Shown: positions 15,802 through 23,317 of the stretch, in pieces
Numbering within the stretch: the first letter of the stretch is position 1
Layout of the letters: every line of letters starts with the position of its first letter
Virus record (IMG/VR): IMGVR_UViG_3300042380_000362
Span: 1 to 36,169 of that record
Length of the DNA: 36,169 nucleotides
Direction: 5' to 3' (one strand)
Source: a virus
Translations under genes and position numbers: made by a program
Notes under the pieces: generated by a model
What the model was told of the DNA's origin: nothing
Database searches by the model: none
Seen by the model: the letters and a program-made list of their open reading frames with translations, nothing else

Positions 15802-16205
15802 CCCCTGATAGGACTATACACCCCTCGGTTAGGGCGGGGGGTATGGGAATATCCCCCCTCCCCCTGAATCGTTCAAAATCACGCGGACTGTGTATTGAAA
15901 TTTTGGGCCTTTTGCTCCCCTCTGGTTGAGCCCCCCCCTTAGGAAGGACCCACGATGGGGGGGGTAATGGGGGCCGGGGGATGTTCGGTTGTTCACTACC
16001 CATGAGAGGGGGTGATCGGTTGATCACTATAACAATCATGGGCTTTCTATGTTTTGCGGTTCTAAAAGCGGCTTTTGTTTTGCGGCTTTGATCAGTTGGT
16101 TCCCATAGGGCAATGCTTTGCTTGGTTGCTTACCTCGCATACTAAGCTGCTCGCATGGGCTTTGCAATTGCATCAGGCAGGGGGCAGGGCTAACCGCAAA
16201 TTTTT
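15802..16205. other. Non-coding region before the packaging genes: candidate promoter, operator or packaging site
   Basis: About 400 bases without a convincing gene. It contains many G/C runs (stretches of five to nine C or G between 15802 and 15980), one GTGATC-GGTT-GATCAC palindrome at 16012-16027 next to a -10-like TATAGT (16026-16031, minus strand), and repeated CCGCAAAACA blocks near 16045-16080. A GCAATTGC palindrome sits at 16164-16171. Position just before ParB-like, methyltransferase-like and terminase genes makes it a good candidate for the late promoter and/or a cos/pac site. No canonical cos is recognisable by eye. Confidence 0.45.
16012..16031 (-). promoter_or_regulatory. Operator-like palindrome beside a -10-like hexamer
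   Basis: The bases GTGATC, spacer GGTT, GATCAC (16012-16027) form a perfect six-base inverted repeat. On the minus strand the hexamer TATAGT (5 of 6 to TATAAT, 16026-16031) overlaps its right edge. I see no good -35 at 17 bases (AAACAT), so an activator or extended -10 would be needed. Binding by the ParB-like protein or the small HTH proteins is inference. Confidence 0.35.
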
Positions 16206-17264
16206 TTATGGCTGGTCATAGCAGTAGAGAGGGCCAGTTGCGATCGTTTCGATGGAGTCCCCGATCGTCGCTGTGAGGCTGTACCTCGCTGAGAAAATCG
16301 GCGGGTCTCCAGTGAACGAGAATACCCCACCCACCCCGGCTGTAAACGCATCGACTTTGATCAAGGCGGAACTGATCACAGTAGCCGTTGAGGTTTGGTA
16401 GGTTCCCATTGTCTCAGGGTTCCAGATCTTAAACTGAAACGTAAACCCAGAGTAATCCTTGACCACCGAGAAGTTGATCCGGTCATGGCCGATGTCGTCA
16501 TAGGTTCTGCCACGGTACAAAACGATCGTCCCGTCATCGGCTTGCGTTGCTCGAACTCCAACGCCGAGAGCCCTCACTGATTGGGCTGTCTCGATTAGGC
16601 TGTGAACATGGCTCGGCAAAACAACAATTTCATCGTCGACGACTGGTGTAGCGGGAAGCGGTTCTTGAAAATAAAGTCTTGAATTGTTGTGTGCAATTCT
16701 GACATAGCGATCGATCGGACAACACACGCCAGCAAGATCGCCGCTCACAAATAAAGCGACTTGACTGTCAAACGTACCTGTTGGTTGGTCGAGCGCGATC
16801 GGAACGACTAACGCGCTCACCGGTTCGCCGTCCAAAACAAATGTATCCGTTGCCGTATTTGATTTGCGAATAAGGTCTATGGTTTTCCCAAACGTATGTG
16901 CGATCGAGTGAGGGCCAGTGTTTTCGTCCCAAACTGCATCGGCTCCCGCATACCATTTGGCGGTGTTGTGTAAGTACAAAGGCATTACAAGCGGGACTGC
17001 GTTGGCGTTTGTAACCGTCAGCTTGTAGATCACGCAATGATTAAGGGCGGTCTCGATGCTGGTGAGTTCGATGTATCCAACGCCGCTTGTCCCAATCTCG
17101 ATCGCTTCGTTTGTACAGTCAACAAAGGCGCCGCCGTCTCGGCTGATTTCGCTGTCGGGGGAAGTCCAACCTGTGATCAGACCTCCGGTTGTGGACCGCA
17201 TCGCAAAATAATGCCGCTGTAAAGCGCCTTGCGGTGGAAACGGCCAAGCGTCACTTGCTGCCAT
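16206..17264 (-). CDS. Putative virion (tail/baseplate) protein, 352 residues
   Basis: Starts at ATG 17264 in a TAATG overlap with the upstream 678-residue gene. The first 100 residues read MAASDAWPFPPQGALQRHYFAMRSTTGGLITGWTSPDSEISRDGGAFVDCTNEAIEIG. This matches the opening of upper-baseplate or tail-fibre-associated proteins, with 'GLITGWTSPDSEISxDGGxFxD' and 'IELTSIE' strands, that I recall from phage virion modules. The rest is beta-rich, including VVDDEIVVLPSHVHSLIETAQSV near 210 and a C-terminal Ig-like strand set. It is paired with a large virion protein upstream, so a receptor-recognition or baseplate role is likely. I cannot name the family precisely. Confidence 0.6.
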   Translation of the reverse strand: MAASDAWPFPPQGALQRHYFAMRSTTGGLITGWTSPDSEISRDGGAFVDCTNEAIEIGTSGVGYIELTSIETALNHCVIYKLTVTNANAVPLVMPLYLHNTAKWYAGADAVWDENTGPHSIAHTFGKTIDLIRKSNTATDTFVLDGEPVSALVVPIALDQPTGTFDSQVALFVSGDLAGVCCPIDRYVRIAHNNSRLYFQEPLPATPVVDDEIVVLPSHVHSLIETAQSVRALGVGVRATQADDGTIVLYRGRTYDDIGHDRINFSVVKDYSGFTFQFKIWNPETMGTYQTSTATVISSALIKVDAFTAGVGGVFSFTGDPPIFSARYSLTATIGDSIETIATGPLYCYDQP

Positions 17265-19300
17265 TAGCTCATCGCCTCTTGTCCGATGATTTGGATGCTC
17301 ACGTTCGCCGTGCTTGCAGAAGTGTTGGTCACTAGAACCGTCAAGATGTCGGTTGCGTTTCCACGAACAGAGTTTACAAGCGGAAAGAGGTTGTCAATCT
17401 GCTGGTCAACTGGCTGATTCGCCGGGACAAAGATTGAGTAAACCACTTCGCCCGAAGCTGTGTATGCCGTTGCACTGGAGTCAATCAGCGCAAACGAGTT
17501 TGGGCTGGCAGCGTTCGCAACGAAATTCGCTCCAGTCAAGTTCACGGCTGAGGTCGGCGTGCTTGTGACGATCTCGACAAAGATCGGCTGGTCGCTGGTG
17601 ATTTGCAATCGCCGGGGTAAAAGCTGACCGCGATTGATCTGCCCGATAGTGTAGCTTTGCCCGGCGACTGGTGCAGTTACAAACGGGGCTCCCCCTGTGG
17701 GATCTATAAGCGAAAGCACTGTAGCTGTGTTCGAAGTGATCCTCGCCATGTTCGGAAGCATACCGGCGGCAGGTGTTCCGTAGTTTACGCACCGTCCTGC
17801 CCACTGATTTACAGCCCAAGCGGCGGACCCCGCTGTCAGTGTTGAAGTTGAACCAGCAGTGATTGCCGCTGTTGCTTGCGTGTATTCCTGAGTCCCCATC
17901 GTCCGGCCGCGAATACTCACAACCGGAATTCGGTTTGCGCTTCCAGCAACCGCGCGGCGACCAGCATTGGCTGATGTTGCGCTCCACGGAGAGCCGTAGG
18001 CGTACGTGAAACCTCGCTGATCATCGACTTCGCCCTCGACCAGAACCGAAACGCCATAGTGGATCATTTCGTTCGCAAGAGCGGGACTACCGACATTGCG
18101 CTGCTCGTAGCGTACCGGCAGGTTTCCAGTTCGAGACCAAGGGCGACCCGCACCGGGCAGCGTAAGAATCTGCCAGTTGTGTCCCACGGTTGGAGCAGTT
18201 GCCAAAGCACTACCGCTAGCAAGGTCCACGATCGCAAGGGTGTTTGAAGTGTTGCCAGTTATTCTGGCAACGCTAGGATTTTCGCTCACGACTGTATCGC
18301 CCGGCACGACAACAGCATTTCCTCCCGTGCAGCCGGTCAAAGTGGTTGCAGTCACGCCCGTGTATCTGATCGTTTGCCCCTTGATTGTCACTCGGCTACC
18401 GGACGCGGTTGGGAAACCAGTTGTAGAGGCTACGTTAATCGTTGCTGCTGGCAGCTGAAATGTACTGCCTGTGATCACCGTGCTCGCGTTAATCTGTAGC
18501 AGTCTTGAAGCATACTCGCCTTGCCGCCACGAAGCGGTATCAACCGTAAACGTGGTTGTGGATGTTGCCGTTGATCGCCCGCCAAGCGGCGCTGGGCTTG
18601 ATTGAGTTGCTACCGGCGCGTTGTTGCCGCTGCCGATTTCATGAAGGATATACGGCTCGCCGTCGAGCAGAACTCCCCAGCGCAGCGAACCCGCGCCATA
18701 CCAAGCATATTCAAGCCAAAGCATTTGGATCCGAGTCCAGTCGATTCTCGATAGGACTTTCGACTGATCAGTCCACTGAGAGGCGGGAATTCTTGTGTCG
18801 ATCGGTCGGCCGGTACTCAACGTGCTTGAGACATCAGATCTAACAACGGCAAACATCCCAGACGGGTTAAGCGGATCGAGCGGGTTGGCGCCTTGCTCAA
18901 AGAAAATCCCGTTGGCGTCATCGAAATAACCGACTCGCTGGACTTGGTTGGCGTTGTTCACGCCAAAATTGATCGCGGTTGCCATAAACATCGACTTACC
19001 CGGCTGGTAACGATGATAGGGGCGCGACTGCCGAATGTTGTAATCGCCGGGGGTGATTGAAATCGACATGCGAATCCCGCCTTCGCCGGGAATGTGCGTA
19101 ATCGAGCCAGATCCAATGTTCACCGAGTCCCATCGCAGCGGCTGGGGACCGTACTCGAAGTCAGCTTCGTAGATGTTTTGGCCGCGAGTAACTTTAAGTC
19201 GCCCCATGACATCGCGGACCCGCTTGAGCGAAAGCGTTTGGATCTCGGCGCTGTTTGTGAGGTCATAGGGGCCAACGTTTCCAAAGTTACCCGTGCTCAT
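17264..19300 (-). CDS. Large virion protein, probable tail fibre or receptor-binding component
   Basis: This 678-residue protein starts at ATG 19300 (TAATG overlap) with AAGAAAG ahead. Residues 1-230 include GRLKVTRGQNIYEADFEYGPQPLRWDSVNIGSGS, a pattern I recall from phage structural proteins, followed by RQSRPYHRYQPGKSMFMATAINFG. The middle (260-400) is Ser/Thr/Gly-rich repetitive beta sequence with two similar NxxTxTLxxxDxxxG-like segments (SVARITGNTSNTLAIVDLASGSALATAPTVGHNWQI and NMARITSNTATVLSLIDPTGGAPFVTAPVAGQSYTI), an internal duplication of about 35 residues that may be tail-fibre repeats. The C-terminus (SASTANVSIQIIGQEAMS) is a beta strand set. It follows the small membrane and secreted genes and pairs with the 352-residue protein. 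Confidence 0.65.
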   Translation of the reverse strand: MSTGNFGNVGPYDLTNSAEIQTLSLKRVRDVMGRLKVTRGQNIYEADFEYGPQPLRWDSVNIGSGSITHIPGEGGIRMSISITPGDYNIRQSRPYHRYQPGKSMFMATAINFGVNNANQVQRVGYFDDANGIFFEQGANPLDPLNPSGMFAVVRSDVSSTLSTGRPIDTRIPASQWTDQSKVLSRIDWTRIQMLWLEYAWYGAGSLRWGVLLDGEPYILHEIGSGNNAPVATQSSPAPLGGRSTATSTTTFTVDTASWRQGEYASRLLQINASTVITGSTFQLPAATINVASTTGFPTASGSRVTIKGQTIRYTGVTATTLTGCTGGNAVVVPGDTVVSENPSVARITGNTSNTLAIVDLASGSALATAPTVGHNWQILTLPGAGRPWSRTGNLPVRYEQRNVGSPALANEMIHYGVSVLVEGEVDDQRGFTYAYGSPWSATSANAGRRAVAGSANRIPVVSIRGRTMGTQEYTQATAAITAGSTSTLTAGSAAWAVNQWAGRCVNYGTPAAGMLPNMARITSNTATVLSLIDPTGGAPFVTAPVAGQSYTIGQINRGQLLPRRLQITSDQPIFVEIVTSTPTSAVNLTGANFVANAASPNSFALIDSSATAYTASGEVVYSIFVPANQPVDQQIDNLFPLVNSVRGNATDILTVLVTNTSASTANVSIQIIGQEAMS

Positions 19301-19716
19301 TAGTTTTCTTTCTTGTTCAATGTTGTTTCGATTGCTTGCAGTCGCTCGCCGTTGCGCTCTGTCTGCGAGTTCAGCGACCGGATCCCGGCGTTGATGCCCT
19401 CTAGTTGCTGCGCGATCAGAACGTTGTTTTTTTGATGCTCTTCGACAACGGTTGCGACCCGCTGGACTGACTTGTCAACTTGGTCGATGAATTCCAATTG
19501 CCGATCTGTTAGCGGGATCATGACCTTGGCGCCAAACCAAGTTGCGCTTTGGTAAATGCCGTAGATCATGATCAGAAGCAGAGCGGTCGGAAGTCCTAGC
19601 TGTTTGACCAGCGAGAGCCCCCAGTGCTCCCGCTGAAGAAAAACCTTGTTCGAGATTTCTTCGTCGGGCGGGTGTTCAAAGTACAAGGGCCGATCCTCCG
19701 GTTTGGCTATCGACAT
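19300..19716 (-). CDS. Single-pass membrane protein with coiled-coil tail
   Basis: I place the start at ATG 19716 (MSIAKPEDRPLYFEHPP), giving 138 residues; a GGAT lies about nine bases before it. One strongly hydrophobic segment (QLGLPTALLLIMIYGIYQSATWF, about 37-58) is followed by a long heptad-like helix (QLEFIDQVDKSVQRVATVVEEHQKNN, then IRSLNSQTERNGERLQAIETTLN). This topology is common in phage lysis or assembly membrane proteins such as spanin-like or XhlA-type proteins. It overlaps the upstream secreted gene by ten bases and is coupled to the virion gene downstream. A holin or lysis role is possible but not proven; a membrane tether for tail assembly is the alternative. Confidence 0.6.
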   Translation of the reverse strand: MSIAKPEDRPLYFEHPPDEEISNKVFLQREHWGLSLVKQLGLPTALLLIMIYGIYQSATWFGAKVMIPLTDRQLEFIDQVDKSVQRVATVVEEHQKNNVLIAQQLEGINAGIRSLNSQTERNGERLQAIETTLNKKEN

Positions 19717-20021
19717 CGGCGGATCCGCAATCCTGCGGCGACTCGGTTGGTTGCGCATTTGACTCGGGAAAAAGTTCGCTGAACTGGTCGAGAGGTTGCG
19801 ACTTTGCAAGTTGCGCAAGCCGCTGCGTTGATTGTGTTTTCTGCGGCGACAACTGCGCCAGATACCACCGTGCTCGCAAGGTTGATCACCGGTCTGCGGT
19901 CTTGATTGACTGCTGGACTGCATTGACCATTCTCGCAGACAGTGCTTTCTTGGGCGTGAGATGCAATTGCAAAAAGGGACAAGACGAGAACGATGCAAAG
20001 TTTAAGAGCTGAAGGTTGCAT
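19707..20021 (-). CDS. Secreted Cys-containing small protein, 104 residues
   Basis: Starts at ATG 20021 with AAAGGCAACC ahead. The first 23 residues (MQPSALKLCIVLVLSLFAIASHA) form a classical signal peptide with cleavage probably after SHA. The mature part (QESTVCENGQCSPAVNQDRRPVINLASTVVSGAVVAAENTINAAACATCKVATSRPV) carries several cysteines (C-x5-C and CxxC) and an alanine-rich region, then a very basic tail ending RRCR. I recall similar small secreted Cys proteins from planctomycete genomes and their phages, but no function. With the papain-like peptidase and two further secreted proteins nearby, it may act in the envelope, perhaps in lysis or superinfection control. Confidence 0.6.
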   Translation of the reverse strand: MQPSALKLCIVLVLSLFAIASHAQESTVCENGQCSPAVNQDRRPVINLASTVVSGAVVAAENTINAAACATCKVATSRPVQRTFSRVKCATNRVAAGLRIRRCR

Positions 20022-20030
20022 GGTTGCCTT

Positions 20031-21053
20031 TCATTCCGGCCAAGCCGGGGGAGTCGGATTCAGATTGATGTCGCCAACGGTTTGACACTCGGAGTCACCC
20101 AGCCACTTGCGATCGGTATCCTCGTCGATGACGAACCAAGATCGGCTGTCGTGGAAGTCTCCCCAAGTGTTTTTGATGATTGCATATCGTGCTCCGCTTA
20201 CCACAACGTAGCCCATCCGGCTTAGGTTGTGCGCCCACTCGTCGCGAGTGTCTCGAATCCAAATGTAAACCGGCGATCCATCGGCGAGTTTCCAAGTCGG
20301 ATGTTTCGGCCCTCGCTTGAAAGCCCAGCTCGAGCAGATATTTGCCGGTTTGAAATGCTCGGTATGCAGTGTAAACAATTCGCCGGGGTCTTTGACCGCT
20401 TCGCTTTCTAGCAGCGTAAACTGTTTAGCGGTCTCTACGTGCTTGAGCATTAACTGATCGTTTGATCCCCAGATCCGATAGTCGGTTGTAAACTGAGGCT
20501 CGGGGAAAGCATCGCTTTTGAGCCCAGCCGCATTGCAAGGCAGGTGGCCGAACTGCATCTTGCCGCGAATATGAGGCAGACAAAGCGATCCGTCACTCAT
20601 GCCCGAGATCCCCGCCAGCTTTCGCCCGGCTCGGTAACTGAACGGCGCGAAGAACGAAAGGTTATTCGGGCCGGTGATCGCTGTCCCCGGCAAGTCTTGA
20701 GCTTGTCCGAGCAGGAAAGTCTCGCATAGCATACGTGCTGCAGTGGTCTCTTTGTCGCCTGATGCAACGCATGAGCCGATCAGCTGCGGTTTCCAAGTTG
20801 GCTTGACTCCATAAACGGCTTGATGCAAATGCAGAAACGAAAAGCCTGACTCGATGCCGTCAGCTTGCTGAAGTTTCTGGACCGCTTCGACAAGCTCGCT
20901 ATTGATCGGTTGCTTGGCTGGTCGCCTCATGAGCCTTTCGGGCGCTATCTTGCCGATCTCGTCACGTGCTCGGGATTCTTCGTCGAGTTTCTGCTGGGTC
21001 GTTTGGTTGGCGAGTCCCCAGCCCATCGGCTTGCGTTCAGAGGCGCTGCTCAT
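20031..21053 (-). CDS. Papain-like cysteine peptidase
   Basis: The 340-residue protein starts at ATG 21053, overlapping the previous stop as ATGA, with GGGAG ahead. A papain-type triad is visible: Cys95 in QLIGSCVASG, His275 in EWAHNLSRMGYVVV and Asn295 in YAIIKNTWGDFH, which aligns with papain-family 'NHAVxxVGY' and 'WIIKNSWG'. The N-terminus (1-60) is charged and helical, without a signal peptide; residues 100-270 include the structural core. The gene lies between secreted-protein genes, so a role in peptidoglycan or cell-envelope breakdown, in virion maturation, or at the tail tip is possible. Cysteine peptidases of the papain fold are used as phage endolysins and tail enzymes, but no lysin-type binding module is visible. 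Confidence 0.65.
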   Translation of the reverse strand: MSSASERKPMGWGLANQTTQQKLDEESRARDEIGKIAPERLMRRPAKQPINSELVEAVQKLQQADGIESGFSFLHLHQAVYGVKPTWKPQLIGSCVASGDKETTAARMLCETFLLGQAQDLPGTAITGPNNLSFFAPFSYRAGRKLAGISGMSDGSLCLPHIRGKMQFGHLPCNAAGLKSDAFPEPQFTTDYRIWGSNDQLMLKHVETAKQFTLLESEAVKDPGELFTLHTEHFKPANICSSWAFKRGPKHPTWKLADGSPVYIWIRDTRDEWAHNLSRMGYVVVSGARYAIIKNTWGDFHDSRSWFVIDEDTDRKWLGDSECQTVGDINLNPTPPAWPE

Positions 21054-21763
21054 CGGACTCCCTTTTCGATTTCGGTGTAGTAGAGAACCGCCTGATCAAA
21101 GCTAAGTTGCCGCTTTGCTGCGTCTGCCGAGAGCATTTGATTGAGCGCTGCGCCGGGTAGCTTTTTGGCTTTGATGATTGCCCGAGACTCTTCGATGCTC
21201 TTGATCTCGTAGGCTTTCATCTTGCGAACGACTTCTTGCATCGTGCTCGACCACTGCCCGCGATCCTGCGGCGTCAGTTGCTTGGCTTGTTCGGCGACTC
21301 GCTGCGCCAAGTTGTCGAAAACCCCCGGCGCCGGTGGCGGTGATGGTGGCGGCTCTGGACCGGGCGCCGGGGGAGTTGGCGATAATGGTTTGATCTCGAA
21401 CGAAAGTTCTGAGTCGTCGATGCCCTTCTCTGGGTCGAAGCAAACGATCTCGATTTCGTAAACGCCGGGCTCGACAAACAAAAGGCGCCCGTCTGTGAGT
21501 TCGTTTAGTTCGATCTTTTTGTTATCGCATCGTGCTCGCACCCGAGTAAACTTGTAAGGGCTGTCGATTGTGACCAACACGCCAGCCACGACTTTCAGGT
21601 CGCCGCTCGACGAAAACAAAATCTGATCGCCGACGACTTCGGCGCCCGCCGCGCCGGTGATGACTCGCTTCTCGATCGCAGAGGTCTTGATCTCTTGCGA
21701 CAAACAATCTGAAACAAGCAAGCCGAGACAAAAGACAAGTCCGAGAAGTCTGATCGGTTTCAT
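21050..21763 (-). CDS. Secreted protein with beta domain, Pro-rich linker and helical C-terminus
   Basis: I use ATG 21763 (MKPIRLLGLVFCLGLLVSDCLSQEIKT), preceded by AGGGAAGAAC, rather than an upstream in-frame start that would bury the signal peptide. The first about 22 residues are a signal peptide; a cysteine sits near the cleavage site but the lipobox is not canonical. Residues 25-125 are Ig-like beta strands (ILFSSSGDLKVVAGVLVTIDS, ELTDGRLLFVEPGVYEIEIVCF). A proline-rich linker (PTPPAPGPEPPPSPPPAPG) follows, then a helical domain (VFDNLAQRVAEQAKQLTPQDRGQWSSTM). I recall this layout in planctomycete secreted proteins. A terminator lies 16 bases upstream, so the gene may begin its own unit. 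Confidence 0.6.
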   Translation of the reverse strand: MKPIRLLGLVFCLGLLVSDCLSQEIKTSAIEKRVITGAAGAEVVGDQILFSSSGDLKVVAGVLVTIDSPYKFTRVRARCDNKKIELNELTDGRLLFVEPGVYEIEIVCFDPEKGIDDSELSFEIKPLSPTPPAPGPEPPPSPPPAPGVFDNLAQRVAEQAKQLTPQDRGQWSSTMQEVVRKMKAYEIKSIEESRAIIKAKKLPGAALNQMLSADAAKRQLSFDQAVLYYTEIEKGVR

Positions 21764-21778
21764 GTTCTTCCCTGAAAG

Positions 21779-21815
21779 AGAAAAACTCGCGCCGCTGGTA
21801 GCGCAGCGGCGCGAG
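21779..21815 (-). terminator. Rho-independent terminator
   Basis: A perfect 12-base inverted repeat CTCGCGCCGCTG (21786-21797) / CAGCGGCGCGAG (21804-21815) has a six-base loop. On the minus strand it is followed by TTTTTCTC. It lies 22 bases after the stop of the 105-residue gene and 16 bases before the start of the secreted-protein gene, separating two transcription units. Confidence 0.8.
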
Positions 21816-21836
21816 TCGCAAAGGGAAAGCGCCGTG

Positions 21837-22154
21837 CTATCTGCCAAGCGCTTTCAAAAGATCTTGAATGATTGTAGCGAGCTGCTTGAGGGTGTCCAAG
21901 TTTTCGATCAGAAGCTCAACGAATTCTTTCCAGCTCGATCCACTTTCTGCAATTGCAGACGACAGCGAGGGGTAAGCCTGCGCGGCGCTTTCGGTGTTCA
22001 CCGCCGGGTGAGCCATGATCAGCCCCGAGCCGATTAAGTGCTGGTTGGCGATCAGGGTTTCAATCAGGGAAGCAAGCTCGCTGAGAAACTCGACGATCTC
22101 GGCTCGGTGGTCGAAAAGGAATTTCATTACCGCCATGATCTTGACTAGGTTCAT
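21837..22154 (-). CDS. Small helical protein of unknown function
   Basis: Starts at ATG 22154 (MNLVKIMAVMKFLFDHRAEIVEFL) with AAAGGGTGAGCACG ahead; 105 residues. It is mostly amphipathic helix: FLFDHRAEIVEFLSELASLIETLIANQ and a second helix SWKEFVELLIENLDTLKQLATIIQDLLKALGR. No clear membrane segment is present, although the helices are strongly hydrophobic on one face. The gene follows a DUF1064 nuclease gene by five bases and ends before a strong terminator, so it is the last gene of its operon. I recognise no family; a holin-like or membrane-associated protein is one possibility. Confidence 0.6.
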   Translation of the reverse strand: MNLVKIMAVMKFLFDHRAEIVEFLSELASLIETLIANQHLIGSGLIMAHPAVNTESAAQAYPSLSSAIAESGSSWKEFVELLIENLDTLKQLATIIQDLLKALGR

Positions 22155-22159
22155 CGTGC

Positions 22160-22525
22160 TCACCCTTTCGATATGTTCTCGATCGTGAAGTGCCAGCCGC
22201 CGCCGTTCTTTTTCGCGACTGGCTTGACGCAAATGGCGACGAATTTAATCCACGGATAAAGATCCGCCGCCACTTTGATCTTTACCCGGCTGTCATCCTG
22301 CCCCGGCGCAAGCCAACTCCCTTTGACTTCATGCGCCTCGATGGTTTGATCCTCCGCCAGCATAATGTAATCCGGCGTGTAATAGGTTCGATCAGCCAGC
22401 CGAAACTTGATCGGCTCGTAGAAAATTCCACCCTGCCGGATGTTTTTTTCCACGTGCTCGCGCCAAGCGGCTTCGTATTTGTTCTCGACGCCGGGCTCGC
22501 GGCGTTTCCACTTGGCAAACTTCAT
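22160..22525 (-). CDS. PD-(D/E)XK endonuclease of the DUF1064 type
   Basis: I place the start at ATG 22525 (MKFAKWKRREPGVENKYEAAW), in an ATGA overlap with the preceding stop, giving 121 residues. The pattern YTPDYIMLAED, then IEAHEVKGSWLAPGQDDSRVKIKVAADLYPWIKFVAI, is a PD-(D/E)XK nuclease: Asp in PDYI, Glu and Lys in EVKG. This matches the phage DUF1064 family, often described as Holliday-junction-like or nicking endonucleases used in recombination or in processing replication intermediates. Its neighbours are replication and early genes. The size is normal for the family. Confidence 0.8.
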   Translation of the reverse strand: MKFAKWKRREPGVENKYEAAWREHVEKNIRQGGIFYEPIKFRLADRTYYTPDYIMLAEDQTIEAHEVKGSWLAPGQDDSRVKIKVAADLYPWIKFVAICVKPVAKKNGGGWHFTIENISKG

Positions 22526-22773
22526 GGCTGGCGATCCCATTCTTTCTGGCACTCGATGCTCTGATCGACAAAGTGAATAACGTAACACTTTAGACCAATC
22601 GGCGCGCCATTGCGATCCATCTTCGAGACAAGTTTCTTGACTTGCCTTTCGTTTGCTTTCTCCGTGCTCAACCTGAGTTTGTCCCAGTAGCGCAGGCCCT
22701 CGGGCTCGAATCCCCAGCGGATCTCTATTGTCCGCTCTGACATCGCGTGAACAACCGAAACAAAGCTCGCCAT
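22522..22773 (-). CDS. Conserved-looking small protein, 83 residues, unknown
   Basis: The gene starts at ATG 22773, overlapping the stop of the upstream gene as TAATG, and stops in an ATGA overlap with the DUF1064 gene, so all three are coupled. The protein reads MASFVSVVHAMSERTIEIRWGFEPEGLRYWDKLRLSTEKANERQVKKLVSKMDRNG, then a short beta region IGLKCYVIHFVDQSIE. It is highly charged and soluble, with no membrane segment. A second ATG at residue 11 has no ribosome site of its own, which favours the first start. I do not recognise a family or function. Confidence 0.6.
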   Translation of the reverse strand: MASFVSVVHAMSERTIEIRWGFEPEGLRYWDKLRLSTEKANERQVKKLVSKMDRNGAPIGLKCYVIHFVDQSIECQKEWDRQP

Positions 22774-23225
22774 TACTTCAGCTTCCTAAGTGCTTTGACC
22801 AGATCATCGATCTCGTCGCCAGTGATCGGCGGGACATACAGGCCGCTGATCATATTCGATCGCGTTTTGAACATTGCCTGACTAGCAAGATCTTGCTGCG
22901 AAAAGCTGCCGATCAAAAAGCCGTTCAGAAGTAGTTCGAACGGGCAGAGAACGATCGTGCTCACGCCCTCGCGGTCAAGCTCGGAAAGCTGCTGGACGTT
23001 TTCAGGATCGGTTTGCATGACGATCTCAAACTCATAAAAAATCTCGCCCTTTGGACACCAGCACTCCCGGTACATCGAGATCCGCCAGCCCTCTAGCTTG
23101 GCACTCTGCGGGACTCCTCGCCACCGCTCGCCATGCTCTTCAGTAGTGATCAGTAACGCGCTGCCAAACGGTCGCGGCCAGAGCCAGAGCTTGCCGGAAT
23201 ATGCGCCCCTAGCGACACTTGCCAT
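22773..23225 (-). CDS. Unknown soluble protein, 150 residues
   Basis: The true start is the ATG at 23225 (MASVARGAYSGKLWLWP), six bases after AGGGGG. Visible elements are ARGAYSGKLWLWPRPFGSALLITTEEHGERWRGVPQSA, a central ECWCPKGEIFYEFEIVMQ, and a helix-rich C-terminus ending ITGDEIDDLVKALRKLK. The middle (STIVLCPFELLLNGFLIGSFSQQDL) is hydrophobic but too short and irregular for a membrane segment. It is preceded by a 21-base direct-repeat pair that may be an operator. No family is recognised. It is followed by the DUF1064 nuclease operon. Confidence 0.55.
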   Translation of the reverse strand: MASVARGAYSGKLWLWPRPFGSALLITTEEHGERWRGVPQSAKLEGWRISMYRECWCPKGEIFYEFEIVMQTDPENVQQLSELDREGVSTIVLCPFELLLNGFLIGSFSQQDLASQAMFKTRSNMISGLYVPPITGDEIDDLVKALRKLK

Positions 23226-23247
23226 AAACAACCCCCTAAACTAACTA

Positions 23248-23281
23248 CCCCTAGAATCGAATGAAATGCCCTTAGAATCGA
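23248..23281 (-). repeat. Two 13-base direct repeats, 21-base period, upstream of 23225 gene
   Basis: On the minus strand TCGATTCTARGGG occurs twice (23248-23260 and 23269-23281), with starts 21 bases apart, about two helix turns. Only one base differs. The repeats lie directly before the ribosome site of the gene starting at 23225, so a regulator binding site is the natural reading. Confidence 0.5.
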
Positions 23282-23317
23282 CGATCGGCGATCGGAGTGG
23301 TAACGGTCGCCCCCTGA

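Noticed and set aside
15794-16039. An 81-codon minus-strand frame through the non-coding region before the ParB-like gene.
   Set aside because: It reads through poly-G/C tracts, gives proline/glycine runs without a protein-like pattern, and has no good ribosome site.
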